Assembly: GCF_020859565.1 (NCBI RefSeq)
Contig: NZ_JAJHUO010000006.1
Span: forward strand, 300,164 to 364,163
Length of the DNA stretch: 64,000 nt
From: Saccharothrix luteola
GTDB lineage: Bacteria; Actinomycetota; Actinomycetes; Mycobacteriales; Pseudonocardiaceae
Direction of reading: 5' to 3'
The notes under the pieces were generated by a model. The model searched no databases and was not told where the DNA came from. It saw only the letters and a list, made by a program, of their open reading frames with translations. Made by a program: the position numbers and the translations under genes. This document shows positions 8,383 through 17,477 of the stretch, in pieces (position 1 is the stretch's first letter; each line of letters begins with the position of its first letter).

Positions 8383-9630
8383 GTGCGGCTGATCCGACTC
8401 GGGACCGAACCCTCCGCGGTGGGCGCCGACGTGCGCGCCGCGCTGAGCACCTGGGGCACCGGCGACGCCGTGCTCGGCGGTGTCGCGCTGCTCGGGGTCC
8501 GGCCGCCGGACAGCCCGCGCGACCTGGACGCGGTGATCGTGCTGCCGCGCGGCGTGCTGGTGGTCGTCGGCGTGGACCTGCCGGACCCGGCCATGCGGCT
8601 GGAGGCCCCGCTCAACGGGCAGTGGAAGATCGACGGCTGGCCGCTGACCCGTCCGGACGGCGCGACGAGCCCGGCCGCCGAAGCGCTCGCGGCGACCACC
8701 GCCGTCGCCCGCCGCATCCAGGACATGCGCGGCGAGCCGCTGCCGGTCACCACCGTGGTGGCCGTCGGTCCGTACGTCGGCCAGGTCGTGCAGTCGACCG
8801 TCGACCTGAACCGCGGCGTGCGCGTCCTGCACCCGAAGCCGACCACGCTGCTCGCCGCCGCGCGCGAGCTGGCCACCAGCGACCGGCCGTGCTCGGCCGA
8901 GCACGCCGCCAAGCTGGTCGCCGTCCTCGCGCCGACCGGCGCGCCGCCCACCCGCCAGCACCTGATCGCCGAGGGCTTCTCCGACGCCGCGGCCGACCTG
9001 GCGTCCGCCAGCACGATGCTGCTGCCGAAGGTCACGCCCGCGCCGGCAGGCCGCAAGCTGCTGCCCTACGCGGCCGGCGCGGTCGTCGCCGTGCTGCTGG
9101 TCATCGCCTTGATCGTCTCGCTGTCGTCGGGCGACACGGCGGACAGCTCGACGTCCACCACGCCGACGCCGCAGCCGACCACGGTCGTGGTGGACGGCCG
9201 GAACTTCTCACCGCGGGGCGCGGACCGGACCGACGACTGCGCCTCGCACGCGTTCGGCGACGTCCGGGGGTGGCTGACCGGGCACCTGTGCATGCAGCTG
9301 CGGCGTGCCCAGTACGAGACCACAGTGGACGGCCGCAAGGTCGGCGTCGCGATCGCCGAGCTGAGCCTGCCCGACGCCACCCGGGCGGGCGAGCTGCACG
9401 CGGTCGCGTCGGCGGCGGGCTCGGGCGGCGTCACCACCCTCGTCAAGGAGGGCAAGGGCTGGCCGGGCGGTCCGGCGACGTTCGACCGGTCGGCGATCCG
9501 CGTGTCGGCGAAGGGCGCGCAGCTGCGCATCACGCAGGTGGTGTGGACGGAGGGCGAGCAGGACCCGGCCGACCCGAAGCTGGCCGAGATCGCCGATCAA
9601 GCCCTGCGGCTACCCGCCTCCCAGGGGTGA
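8383..9630 (+). CDS. Membrane-anchored protein of unknown function
   Basis: 415 residues from GTG 8383 (VRLIRLGTEPSAVGADV). The frame is open from 8296, but the extra 29 residues are arginine-rich and come from the 18-bp repeat, so I prefer the shorter start. A cytoplasmic alpha/beta domain (about 1-210) includes DLDAVIVLPRGVLVVVGVD followed by GQWKIDGWPL, faintly like nuclease-related NERD domains. A helical segment, one transmembrane helix (PYAAGAVVAVLLVIALIVSL, about 237-256), a Thr/Ser/Pro linker and a C-terminal extracellular domain with two cysteines follow. NERD similarity is by eye only. I do not assign a function. Confidence 0.72.
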   Translation: MRLIRLGTEPSAVGADVRAALSTWGTGDAVLGGVALLGVRPPDSPRDLDAVIVLPRGVLVVVGVDLPDPAMRLEAPLNGQWKIDGWPLTRPDGATSPAAEALAATTAVARRIQDMRGEPLPVTTVVAVGPYVGQVVQSTVDLNRGVRVLHPKPTTLLAAARELATSDRPCSAEHAAKLVAVLAPTGAPPTRQHLIAEGFSDAAADLASASTMLLPKVTPAPAGRKLLPYAAGAVVAVLLVIALIVSLSSGDTADSSTSTTPTPQPTTVVVDGRNFSPRGADRTDDCASHAFGDVRGWLTGHLCMQLRRAQYETTVDGRKVGVAIAELSLPDATRAGELHAVASAAGSGGVTTLVKEGKGWPGGPATFDRSAIRVSAKGAQLRITQVVWTEGEQDPADPKLAEIADQALRLPASQG

Positions 9631-9680
9631 CCAGGCACGCCTCGCAGGAAGCCTGGCACTACAAGACCACCGCCCGACGC

Positions 9681-10052
9681 TCAGCGTCCCGTGCGCACCA
9701 TGCCGACACCGATCAACCCGAACGCCACGTGCAGCACGATCACCAAACCGGCCACCGCGCACAACGTCTCGGTGCCCGGTTTGCCGGCGATCGCCCCGAA
9801 CGAGAACAGCCACCCGCCCACCGCGATCGCGAATCCGGTGAACAGCACCGATTTCGGCACGTGGGCCAGGCACAGCAAGGCGTTGGACCGCGCGCGGAAC
9901 AACGTGTGCAGCACGACCGGCACGATGAGGAATCCCGGCAGGTGCACCGCGACCGGCGGCCACGAAGGGCCGCCGGGCAGGAACGTGGACGCGATGACGA
10001 AGGCGCACCACAGCACCGCGCCGATCGCGAGAGCCACAGTTCCCCTGGTCAC
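9681..10052 (-). CDS. Small integral membrane protein
   Basis: 123 residues with three to four hydrophobic segments (VALAIGAVLWCAFVIAS; VAVHLPGFLIVPVVLHTL; VLFTGFAIAVGGWLFSFGAI; LCAVAGLVIVLHVAFGLIGVGMV). There are no catalytic motifs and I do not recognise the family. It is convergent to the preceding membrane-anchored protein, with only weak hairpins (CCAGGC...GCCTGG near 9629-9654) between them. Confidence 0.6.
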   Translation of the reverse strand: MTRGTVALAIGAVLWCAFVIASTFLPGGPSWPPVAVHLPGFLIVPVVLHTLFRARSNALLCLAHVPKSVLFTGFAIAVGGWLFSFGAIAGKPGTETLCAVAGLVIVLHVAFGLIGVGMVRTGR

Positions 10053-10134
10053 GACCGCAGTGTAATGAGCTGAAGCCGCATTTTGAGGTTAAGAGTCTTT
10101 ATGGACGCACGGTCGATACGGCACTCGGCGGAGG

Positions 10135-10166
10135 GTGTACACGATGTGCTGACACACCGTGCACAC
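10135..10166 (-). terminator. Hairpin downstream of the oxidoreductase gene
   Basis: GTGTACACGATGTG (10135-10148) and CACACCGTGCACAC (10153-10166) are inverted repeats matching at 12 of 14 positions with a 4-nt loop. They begin 4 nt past the oxidoreductase stop. No T-run is present, so this is a probable stabiliser or actinobacterial-type terminator. Confidence 0.5.
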
Positions 10167-10170
10167 AGCG

Positions 10171-11565
10171 TCAGAGACCGTAGGCCTCGAGGAGCCTCAA
10201 CCACACCTCACTGATGGTGGGGTAGGCCGGAACCGCGTGCCACAACCGGTCCACGGTGACCTCGCCGACGATCGCGATGGTGGCCGCGTGGATCAGCTCG
10301 GCCACGTCCGGACCCGCGAACGTGACGCCGACGAGCGTGCGCTTGCGCTCGTCCACGATCATCCGCGCCTTGCCCCGGTACCCGTCCGCGTGCAGGGACG
10401 ACCCGGCCACCGCGATGTCCAGGTCGACGACCCTGATGTCCAGCCCGGCCTCGCGGGCCTGCGCCTCGGACCAGCCGACCGACGCCACCTCGGGATCGGT
10501 GAACACCACCTGCGGCACGGCCGTGTGGTCGGCCGTGGCGACCGGCGCGGTCCACGGCTCCGGGTCGGTGGCGCCGGTGACGATCGCCGTGCCGACCGCC
10601 CGCGCGGCGTACTTGCCCTGGTGGGTCAGCAACGCGCGGCCCGTGACGTCGCCCGCCGCGTACAGCCAGTCCACTCCGGACACCTTGCCGGTGTCGTCGA
10701 CCGCCAGCGCCTCGCCCGCCGTGAAGCCGAACTGCTCCACGCCGAGGTCGAACGTCGCCGGCTGACGGCCGGTCGCGATCAGCAGGTGGGCGCCTCGCAC
10801 CTCCGACCCGTCCGACAACTTCAGCGAAACCTCGCCCGCCCCGCCCGATCCGTCCGAAGTGGACGCACCGACCGCCTTGACCCCGGTGACGAGCCGAACG
10901 CCGTCCTCCTTCAGCCCTTCCGCGACCAGGTCGCCCGCGAACGCCTCGAACTTCGGCAACGGCCGGTCACCGGACACCACGAGCGTGACGTCGGAGCCGA
11001 GCCGGGCCCACGCCTGCGCCATCTCCACACCCACGACGCCGCCGCCGAGCACCACCAACGACTGGGGCACCTCCTGCGCGGAGGTGGCCTCGCGGGACGT
11101 CCAGTAGGGCACGTCCGACAGGCCGGGCAGCGACGGGATGCGCGGCACGCTGCCCGTGCACACCACGACCGCCTTGGTCGCGGTCAGCACGCGCCCGTCC
11201 ACGTCGACCCGGCGCTCACCCGCCAACCGCCCACGCCCGCGCACCACCGTCAGCCCGGCGCCCTCGGCCCACTCGACCTGGCCCGAGTCGTCCCAGTCGG
11301 AGGTGAAGCTGTTGCGCCGCTTCAACACCGCAACCGGGTCGAGCCGCTCGCCGACCGGCACGCCGGGCACCCGACGGGCGGCGGCGAGCGCGTGCCCCGG
11401 GCGCAGCAACGCCTTGCTCGGCATGCACGCCCAGTACGAGCACTCGCCGCCGACACGTTCGGCTTCCACCAGTGCGGTCCGCAGGCCGCCGGCGGCGGTC
11501 CGGGCGGCGGCGTTCTCGCCCACCGGGCCGCCGCCGATCACGATCACGTCGAAGTCGTCGCTCAC
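10171..11565 (-). CDS. FAD-dependent pyridine nucleotide-disulfide oxidoreductase (class I, lipoamide dehydrogenase/mercuric reductase-like)
   Basis: 464 residues from GTG 11565 (VSDDFDVIVIGGGPVGENAA). The N-terminal FAD Rossmann motif GGGPVGENAA is followed by the redox-active C-x4-C of class I enzymes (GGECSYWACMPSK). A second Rossmann motif for NAD(P)H is VVLGGGVVGVEMA, and a second FAD motif is YAAGDV. The C-terminal dimerisation domain ends HAVPAYPTISEVWLRLLE; this HxxPT-type motif supplies the catalytic base in lipoamide dehydrogenases. No E2 or E1 genes are nearby, so a free-standing NAD(P)H:disulfide or quinone reductase is more likely. It follows a TetR gene on the same strand and may be its target. 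Confidence 0.88.
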   Translation of the reverse strand: MSDDFDVIVIGGGPVGENAAARTAAGGLRTALVEAERVGGECSYWACMPSKALLRPGHALAAARRVPGVPVGERLDPVAVLKRRNSFTSDWDDSGQVEWAEGAGLTVVRGRGRLAGERRVDVDGRVLTATKAVVVCTGSVPRIPSLPGLSDVPYWTSREATSAQEVPQSLVVLGGGVVGVEMAQAWARLGSDVTLVVSGDRPLPKFEAFAGDLVAEGLKEDGVRLVTGVKAVGASTSDGSGGAGEVSLKLSDGSEVRGAHLLIATGRQPATFDLGVEQFGFTAGEALAVDDTGKVSGVDWLYAAGDVTGRALLTHQGKYAARAVGTAIVTGATDPEPWTAPVATADHTAVPQVVFTDPEVASVGWSEAQAREAGLDIRVVDLDIAVAGSSLHADGYRGKARMIVDERKRTLVGVTFAGPDVAELIHAATIAIVGEVTVDRLWHAVPAYPTISEVWLRLLEAYGL

Positions 11566-11601
11566 CGGTCCACCCCACACCACCCGGACCGGCGCGGCAA
11601 G

Positions 11602-12207
11602 TCACGCGGGGTCGAACACCCCGGACAACATCTTCAAGATCACCCCGTCGGCCGTGCGGAGCACCACCGCGCGCTCGTCGGGATCGACCCGTTCGGCCAG
11701 CTTGAACATCGCGTCCGCGGTCTGGGCGGCCATCCGGAACGTCAGCATCACCGGCGCGTCGCCGCGCACCGCGAAGCGGGTCAGGAACAGGTCGCGCAGC
11801 CGTTCGGCCATCAGCTCGTACTGGTCGACGGAGGCGTCGAGGCGGTGCCCGTCGAGCAGGTCGCTGAACCGCACCCGCCCGAAGCCGGGGATCTCGACCA
11901 GCATCCGCAGGTAGACGGCGACCACCTGCTGCACCGCTTCCCGCCAGTCCTCGGCGAGTCGGCCCTCGGTGAACAGCGATTCCACGCGACCCAGGTACTC
12001 CTCCATGCCGCGCAGCGCCAGCGCGTGCACAACAGAACGCTTGTCCGGGAAGTATTGGTAGAACGATCCAATTGGCACGCCTGCTAGCTCGACGATCCGG
12101 GCGGTGGTGATGTCGTCGTAGTCGTAGTCGTTGAGCAGCGTCGCGCAGGCGTCGACAATCGCGGACACCGTCGCGGCGCCGCGCTGCTGAACAGGCTGAC
12201 GACGCAT
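11602..12207 (-). CDS. TetR/AcrR family transcriptional regulator
   Basis: About 201 residues from ATG 12207 (MRRQPVQQRGAATVSAIVDACATLL). The frame stays open to 12282, but TetR proteins normally start this close to helix 1. The HTH is ITTARIVELAGVPIGSFYQYFPDKRSVV, the canonical TetR recognition helix. The C-terminal ligand domain is not diagnostic. It lies 36 bp upstream of the disulfide oxidoreductase on the same strand, suggesting a small autoregulated operon. Confidence 0.88.
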   Translation of the reverse strand: MRRQPVQQRGAATVSAIVDACATLLNDYDYDDITTARIVELAGVPIGSFYQYFPDKRSVVHALALRGMEEYLGRVESLFTEGRLAEDWREAVQQVVAVYLRMLVEIPGFGRVRFSDLLDGHRLDASVDQYELMAERLRDLFLTRFAVRGDAPVMLTFRMAAQTADAMFKLAERVDPDERAVVLRTADGVILKMLSGVFDPA

Positions 12208-12342
12208 CACCTTGGCTAAGCGGTTTTCGGCGGGATTTTCTGGCACGCGCACATCTTGATGGATACGGACCGGTAAGCCCAAACAGGCGATTCCGGAATG
12301 TGATGTGAGGTCAGCTCATCTTTCCCGGATAGATTGTTGGGG

Positions 12343-12358
12343 TGCAAAACTATTTGCA
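12343..12358. promoter_or_regulatory. Candidate operator TGCAAA-N4-TTTGCA
   Basis: A perfect inverted repeat (12343-12348, 12353-12358) in an A/T-rich pocket 136 bp upstream of the TetR start, in otherwise GC-rich DNA. It may be the TetR autoregulatory site. No footprint-type information is available. Confidence 0.4.
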
Positions 12359-12364
12359 TACCCT

Positions 12365-12386
12365 GACCGGATCCCGAAATCCGGTC
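12365..12386 (-). terminator. Hairpin after the 12391-13065 gene
   Basis: GACCGGAT (12365-12372) and ATCCGGTC (12379-12386) form a perfect 8-bp stem with loop CCCGAA. It begins four bases past the stop of the upstream membrane-protein gene. Confidence 0.5.
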
Positions 12387-12390
12387 CGCC

Positions 12391-13065
12391 TCACCGCGGG
12401 GCGCGCTGCGCCGGGACGGGTTCGGGCAGTTCACCGGGTGTGCCACGGGCCGGCGGCCGTTCGGCGGAAGCCGGGCGGGCGATCGGCGCCCCCGGCCGTC
12501 GGCGCGGTGGCCGAGTCACGTAGGGGCCGACCAGCCGGGCCAGCACCAGCCCCGGCGCGACCAGCGGCACCACCGCCGACAGCGCCACCGCCGTCGCGCC
12601 GGCCCTCGCCACGTCCCGCGGGATGACCGCCACCCGGTCGACCACGAACGCCCGCCGCCCGGTGATCGACACCAACCCCATCACCGCGAGGAACACCGCG
12701 AGCGACAGCAGCGCCCACCGCACGGCGACGTAGCCGACGTCCTCGGCCGCCGCCATCACCGCGAGCCAGCCGACCAACGCCGACGCCTGCCGGCCCGCGC
12801 TCGTCATCGCCCACAGCAGACCGCCGGCCACGGCCAGGAACCCGGTGCGGCCCTCGAACCACGCGCGCGCCGCGTCCAGCCACCCCGTCGGCAGACCGGC
12901 CCACCGCACCGGCAGCACCTCCAGCGGGCTCGGCGCGCCGAACGCCTGACCCACCACCCACGCCAGGGACCACGCCGACACGACCACCGCGAACCCGAGC
13001 TGCCACTTCGGCCGGTCCACCGCGACGCGGCACAGCCTGGCCAACTCCCGGCGCTTCTCCTTCAC
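12391..13065 (-). CDS. Multi-pass membrane protein, unknown family
   Basis: 224 residues. A basic N-terminus (MKEKRRELARLCRVAVDRPKW) precedes a first membrane segment (LGFAVVVSAWSLAWVVGQAF). At least three more hydrophobic segments follow (FLAVAGGLLWAMTSAG; WALLSLAVFLAVMGLVSI; AVALSAVVPLVAPGLVLARL), with a proline/arginine-rich cytoplasmic tail. No enzyme motif is visible. It is divergent from the secreted SGNH hydrolase gene across a 273-bp spacer in which I see no clear operator. Confidence 0.7.
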   Translation of the reverse strand: MKEKRRELARLCRVAVDRPKWQLGFAVVVSAWSLAWVVGQAFGAPSPLEVLPVRWAGLPTGWLDAARAWFEGRTGFLAVAGGLLWAMTSAGRQASALVGWLAVMAAAEDVGYVAVRWALLSLAVFLAVMGLVSITGRRAFVVDRVAVIPRDVARAGATAVALSAVVPLVAPGLVLARLVGPYVTRPPRRRPGAPIARPASAERPPARGTPGELPEPVPAQRAPR

Positions 13066-13338
13066 CCGTCCCAGCGTGCCGGAGTGATCATGGCCCGCGA
13101 TCCGGTTTCACCCGCGTGCCTTCGTAGAGCCGCTCATCGGGTGGTGGGGCCACCGGCAGCCCATCACCCGGCGTGCTGCCGACGTGGCGAACGACCCCAC
13201 GGTGCCGGCGCGCGACACGGCCCAGCCTCACCGTCGTGAACACGCTCGGGTGATCTACCCCGGCTCACCGTCACCCGCCGGCGGCCCAGGCCACATCATG
13301 GCCAGCGGACACCACCCGATCACGAAGAGGAGGCGGTC

Positions 13339-14181
13339 GTGCGCAGGCTGCTACCGGCGTTGCTGGCGGCGTTGTCGATCACCTGGACGACCGGTGCGGC
13401 GGTCGCCGAACCGGACTACGAGTACGTGGCGCTCGGCGACTCGTCGGCCGCGGGTCCGCTCATCCCGCAGCAGGACCCAACCGCCCCCGGCTGCCTGCGC
13501 TCGACGCGCAACTGGCCGTCGGTGCTGGCCGCCCGGATCGGGGCCCGGCTCACGGACGTGACGTGCTCCGGCGCCGTGACCGACGACCTGGCCGGGTCGC
13601 AGGCGACCGTCGACGGGGAGCAGCAGGCGCCGCAGGCCAACGCGCTGAGCCCGTCGACCGACCTGGTGACGGTCACCATCGGCGGCAACGACGTCAAGCT
13701 GGGCGAGGCGGCGATGCAGTGCGTCAACCTGCTGCCCCCGCCGCTCGGCAGGTCGTGCCGCGACGAGTTCACCGCGAGCGGTCGGGACGAGTTGGCCGAC
13801 CGGATCGACGCCTACGCGACCGAGTTCGCCGCCGCGCTCGACCTGATCTCCGCCCGCGCGCCCGAGGCTCGGATCGTGGTGGTCTCCTACGGCACCCACA
13901 TCCGGCGCGAGGGCTGCTACCCGGACCAGCCGATCTGGCCCAAGGACGCGGACTACGTGCAGGGGAGCATCCACCGGTTGAACGTGCTGCTCGCCCGTGC
14001 GGCGGCCGAGCACGGCGCGTCGTTCGTCGACGTCGAGTCGGCGAGCGCGGGCCACGACGCGTGCGCGCCGACGAACCAGAGGTGGTTCGAGGGGGTGGCA
14101 CTGACCGGCCCGGCCGCACCGCTGCACCCGAACGGGGACGGCATGGCCGCGATCGGCGGGATCGTCGCCGACCAGTTGTAG
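13339..14181 (+). CDS. Secreted SGNH/GDSL hydrolase (esterase/lipase)
   Basis: 280 residues from GTG 13339 with AGGAGG just upstream. A Sec signal peptide ends near AVA-EPD. The four SGNH blocks are visible: Ser35 in LGDSSAAG, Gly78 in TCSGA, Asn117 in IGGNDV and His263 in PLHPNGDG. The usual Asp three residues before the histidine is Ala260, so the enzyme may work as a Ser-His dyad as in the Streptomyces scabies esterase. Six cysteines fit the three disulfides of secreted actinobacterial members. The likely substrate is a lipid or acyl ester outside the cell. Confidence 0.9.
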   Translation: MRRLLPALLAALSITWTTGAAVAEPDYEYVALGDSSAAGPLIPQQDPTAPGCLRSTRNWPSVLAARIGARLTDVTCSGAVTDDLAGSQATVDGEQQAPQANALSPSTDLVTVTIGGNDVKLGEAAMQCVNLLPPPLGRSCRDEFTASGRDELADRIDAYATEFAAALDLISARAPEARIVVVSYGTHIRREGCYPDQPIWPKDADYVQGSIHRLNVLLARAAAEHGASFVDVESASAGHDACAPTNQRWFEGVALTGPAAPLHPNGDGMAAIGGIVADQL

Positions 14182-14291
14182 CCGCCCGCCACCAGGACCA
14201 CCAGGCCGCCGTCGAGCACCCGCTCGGCGGCGGCCTTCGCGCGTTCACGGTGCGGGGTCGCGAGCGCGGAGTTGTTCACGCACCGGCGGGA

Positions 14292-14317
14292 AGAACGTGT
14301 AGTAGATTAGACGTTCT
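14292..14317. promoter_or_regulatory. Inverted repeat AGAACGT-N12-ACGTTCT upstream of the helicase gene
   Basis: Perfect 7-bp arms at 14292-14298 and 14311-14317 flank GTAGTAGATTAG, an A/T-rich core that contains -10-like TAGATT. It lies 90-115 bp upstream of the TTG start. The spacing is too wide for a LexA box. Confidence 0.5.
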
Positions 14318-14406
14318 GCACGAGCGCAGGACTGTGAGCCCGCAAGAAACCGTCAGCCGCAATGCGACACAGGCTGATAAAACACACTATCCAGAAATGA
14401 GGCACG

Positions 14407-16656
14407 TTGTCAAGCCCCTCCGATGACCTCCGGCTCGCGGAAACCGAGTCGGAGCAGGAATACGTGTCGATGCTGTACGGCAGGCTGGACGACCTCCGCG
14501 AGCAGAGCTCGAAGCGCCTGGCCGGCGCGCTGCGGCAAACCGGTGGGACGCACCAGATGCGCTCCGAACGGGACACCTCGGTGGCCATGTACTCCGACCA
14601 GCTGGCGCAGTACAGCGCCGTGGAGAACGGGTTGTGCTTCGGCCGGCTCGACTTCCACACCGACGAGCGGTTCTACATCGGCCGGATCGGCTTGTTCGAC
14701 GAGGACAAGGAGTACGAGCCGCTGCTGATGGACTGGCGCGCGCCCGCCGCCCGCCCGTTCTACCTGGCCACCGCCGCCGCGCCGGAGGGCGTGCGCAGGC
14801 GCAGGCACCTGCGGACCAAGCAGCGCAAGGTCGTCGGGTTCGACGACGAGGTGCTGGACATCAACTCGGTCGACCTCGACCGCCGGTCCGAGGGCCTGAC
14901 CGGCGAGGCCACCCTGCTGGCCGCGGTGAACGCGAGCCGCACCGGCCAGATGGGCGACATCGTCGCGACCATCCAGGCCGAGCAGGACAAGATCATCCGC
15001 ACCGAGCTGAACGGCGTGGTCGTCGTGCAGGGCGGTCCGGGCACGGGCAAGACGGCGGTCGCGCTGCACCGCGCGGCGTACCTGCTCTACACGCACCGGC
15101 GGCAGCTGGCGAAGCGCGGCGTGCTCGTGGTCGGGCCGAACGCGACGTTCCTGCGCTACATCGGGCAGGTGCTGCCGTCGCTGGGCGAGACGGGCGTGCT
15201 GCTGTCGACCGTCGGCGAGCTGTTCCCCGGCCTCACCGCGGTCGGCCGCGAGCCCGCCGAGGTGGCCGCGTTGAAGGGCCGCATCGAGATGGCGGACGTG
15301 GTCGCGCACGCGATCCGGGACCGGCAGGAGGCGCCGAGCCTGGTCGAGGTCCCGTTCGACGGCGACGTGCTGCGGCTGGACCGGCGGGCGATCAGCGACG
15401 CCCGCGGCCGGGCGCGGCGCACCAGGCGACCGCACAACGAGGCGCGGCGGACGTTCCAGCGCGAGATCATCTCCACGCTGGCGTCGCAGGCTGTGTCCCG
15501 GCTGGGCAAGCACCTGCTCGACCAGGCCGACATCGATGACATCCGGCGCGAGCTGCGCGAGGACCCCGCCGTGCAGTCCGCCATCGGGAAGCTGTGGCCG
15601 ACGCTGTCGCCCCAGACGCTGCTCGAAGACCTGTACGCGTCGCCGAAGCTGATCGCCAAGGCCACGCCGAAGCTCTCCCCCGCCGAGCGCGAGCTGCTCG
15701 CCCGGCCGCGCGGCGCCGAGTGGACGCCCGCCGACGTGCCGCTGCTCGACGAGGCGGCGGAACTGCTCGGCGAGGACGACACCGAGGCCAAGGCAAGGGC
15801 CGAGCGGCAGCGGCGGCAGGCGATCGACTACGCGCAGGGCGTGCTGGACATCCTCGACCTGGAGGACGACGCCGATCCCGAGATCCTCATGGCGACCGAC
15901 CTGATGGACGCCTACAAGCTGGCCGAGCGGCACGGGGCGGAGCGCTACGAGACGGCCGCCGAGCGCGCGGCGGCGGACCGGACGTGGACGTTCGGGCACA
16001 TCATCGTGGACGAGGCGCAGGAGCTGTCCCCGATGGCGTGGCGGACGTTGATGCGCCGGTGCCCGTCCAAGTCGATGACCGTGGTCGGCGACATCGCGCA
16101 GACCGGCGACATCGCGGGCGCGTCGTCGTGGCACGAGGTGCTGTCGCCGTACGTGATGGACCGCTGGAAGCTCACCGAGCTGACGGTCAACTACCGGACG
16201 CCGTCGGAGATCATGGCCGTCGCGGCGGACGTGCTGGCGTCGGTCGACCCTGACCTCGTGCCGCCGACGTCGGTGCGGGACAGCGGTTTCGCGCCGTGGA
16301 GCCTGCGGGCGCCGTCCTTGGTCGAAGCGCTGCCGTCGGTGGTGGACAAGGAGGTCGCCGCGATCGGGGACGGCAAGCTGGCGGTGATCGTGCCGTCGGC
16401 GTCGGTGGCGTCGCTGCGCGCCGCCGTGCCGGGCGCTTCGGACGACCTCGACGCGCAGGTCGTGGTGCTGGGCGTGACCGACGCGAAGGGCCTGGAGTTC
16501 GACTCGGTGCTGGTCGTCGACCCGGCGGGCATCCTGGCCGAGTCGCCGCGGGGCGCGAGCGACCTGTACGTGGCACTGACCCGGGCCACCCAACGGCTGG
16601 GCGTCGTGCACACCGACGACCTGCCCGAGGTGCTGGGGCGGTTGGCTACCGCTTGA
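14407..16656 (+). CDS. HelD/HelR-type UvrD-family ATPase acting on RNA polymerase
   Basis: 749 residues. The TTG start at 14407 is chosen because the conserved N-terminal coiled coil (EQEYVSMLYGRLDDLRE) begins only 16 residues later. The HelD N-terminal arm is followed by Walker A GGPGTGKT (209-216), an inserted helical region, Walker B HIIVDEAQE, motif VGDIAQTGD, motif NYRTPSEI and the C-terminal VALTRATQRL. There is no DNA-helicase accessory domain. HelD proteins remove stalled RNA polymerase from DNA, and the actinobacterial HelR class also displaces rifamycins. A weak GAGG lies only 4 nt from the start. No complete rifamycin-associated palindrome precedes the gene; only CAAGCCCC is seen, inside the coding start. 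Confidence 0.88.
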   Translation: MSSPSDDLRLAETESEQEYVSMLYGRLDDLREQSSKRLAGALRQTGGTHQMRSERDTSVAMYSDQLAQYSAVENGLCFGRLDFHTDERFYIGRIGLFDEDKEYEPLLMDWRAPAARPFYLATAAAPEGVRRRRHLRTKQRKVVGFDDEVLDINSVDLDRRSEGLTGEATLLAAVNASRTGQMGDIVATIQAEQDKIIRTELNGVVVVQGGPGTGKTAVALHRAAYLLYTHRRQLAKRGVLVVGPNATFLRYIGQVLPSLGETGVLLSTVGELFPGLTAVGREPAEVAALKGRIEMADVVAHAIRDRQEAPSLVEVPFDGDVLRLDRRAISDARGRARRTRRPHNEARRTFQREIISTLASQAVSRLGKHLLDQADIDDIRRELREDPAVQSAIGKLWPTLSPQTLLEDLYASPKLIAKATPKLSPAERELLARPRGAEWTPADVPLLDEAAELLGEDDTEAKARAERQRRQAIDYAQGVLDILDLEDDADPEILMATDLMDAYKLAERHGAERYETAAERAAADRTWTFGHIIVDEAQELSPMAWRTLMRRCPSKSMTVVGDIAQTGDIAGASSWHEVLSPYVMDRWKLTELTVNYRTPSEIMAVAADVLASVDPDLVPPTSVRDSGFAPWSLRAPSLVEALPSVVDKEVAAIGDGKLAVIVPSASVASLRAAVPGASDDLDAQVVVLGVTDAKGLEFDSVLVVDPAGILAESPRGASDLYVALTRATQRLGVVHTDDLPEVLGRLATA

Positions 16657-16794
16657 CCGGCATGGCGGTTGTCCGCGCTGAGCGAGGCGGCGCCGGAGCG
16701 AGAGCGACCGGCGCCGGCCGAGGCGTTCCCACGCGGGTGCTGTTCGAGCAGTGGGGGGACGTCGTCAACCGGTGGACGGGGCGGGAGCTCGACG

Positions 16795-17127
16795 TCATCG
16801 GGTGAGGGCGTAGCCGAGGGCGGCGGCAGCCAGGCCGGTGGTCAGGCTCGCGGTCACGTTGGCCAGTGCTTGGAGGTAGCGGCCGTCCTCGGTCAGTCGG
16901 ACGGTCTCGTAGCTGAACGTGCTGTAGGTCGTCAGGCCGCCGCACAGGCCGATCCCGACCAGGGCGAACAGGTCAGGTGACGTGCCGGCGACACAGCCGA
17001 GCACGAACGAGCCCGCGAGGTTGACCGCGAGGGTGGCCCAGGGGAACGTCCGCTGCACCAACCGGCCGGCGGCGTAGCGCAGTGACGCGCCCACCGCCGC
17101 GCCGGCGAAGACCAGCAGCACCGTCAT
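16795..17127 (-). CDS. crcB: Fluoride efflux protein CrcB/Fluc, second copy
   Basis: 110 residues with four transmembrane helices. The ATG at 17127 overlaps the stop of the upstream crcB copy (ATGA), and longer in-frame extensions run through that gene. Fluc signatures are [10 protein letters not shown], the pore-lining NLAGSFVLG and the [12 protein letters not shown] motif whose threonines/phenylalanines line the fluoride path. Two adjacent, slightly different crcB genes usually encode a heterodimeric channel in Gram-positive bacteria. No fluoride riboswitch is evident upstream of this marR-headed operon. Confidence 0.93.
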   Translation of the reverse strand: MTVLLVFAGAAVGASLRYAAGRLVQRTFPWATLAVNLAGSFVLGCVAGTSPDLFALVGIGLCGGLTTYSTFSYETVRLTEDGRYLQALANVTASLTTGLAAAALGYALTR

Positions 17128-17477
17128 GGCCACACCTTGCGGGTCGCGGCCATGGCGGCGAAGGTCGCGCACAGCGCCAGGAACAGCGTCCCGAACACGT
17201 ACGCGACGGCGGTGAGGCCGCCCAGCCGCACGGCGTCCAGCGCGTAGCCCGAGAACGTGGTGAAGCCGCCCAGCACACCGACGCCGAGGAACGGCCGGGC
17301 GAGCGGGTGCAGGCGTGGCACCAGGACCATCAGCACGCCGATCAGCGCGCAGCCCACGACGTTGACCAGCAGCGTGCCCCACGGACCCGGGACCACCGCG
17401 GACAGGCCGTACCGCGCCAAGCCGCCGAGGCCGCCGCCCAGCGCGACCGCCGCGACGGTCCGGACCTCAGTGCGCAC
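17124..17477 (-). CDS. crcB: Fluoride efflux protein CrcB/Fluc, first copy
   Basis: 117 residues, GTG start at 17477 lying 11 bp inside the end of the MarR gene. The motifs [23 protein letters not shown] and [12 protein letters not shown] match the family. It is the partner of the next crcB, to which it is coupled by a four-base overlap. The marR-crcB-crcB arrangement suggests that export is regulated by a MarR protein rather than by a fluoride riboswitch, or that the association is incidental. Confidence 0.93.
   Translation of the reverse strand: MRTEVRTVAAVALGGGLGGLARYGLSAVVPGPWGTLLVNVVGCALIGVLMVLVPRLHPLARPFLGVGVLGGFTTFSGYALDAVRLGGLTAVAYVFGTLFLALCATFAAMAATRKVWP

Noticed and set aside
14292..14317. 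LexA/SOS box before the helicase gene
   Set aside because: GAAC and GTTC are 16 bp apart instead of 4, so it is not a LexA site.
14413..14420. CAAGCCCC as half of a rifamycin-associated element upstream of helR
   Set aside because: The left half GGGGCTTG is missing and the motif lies within the coding start.
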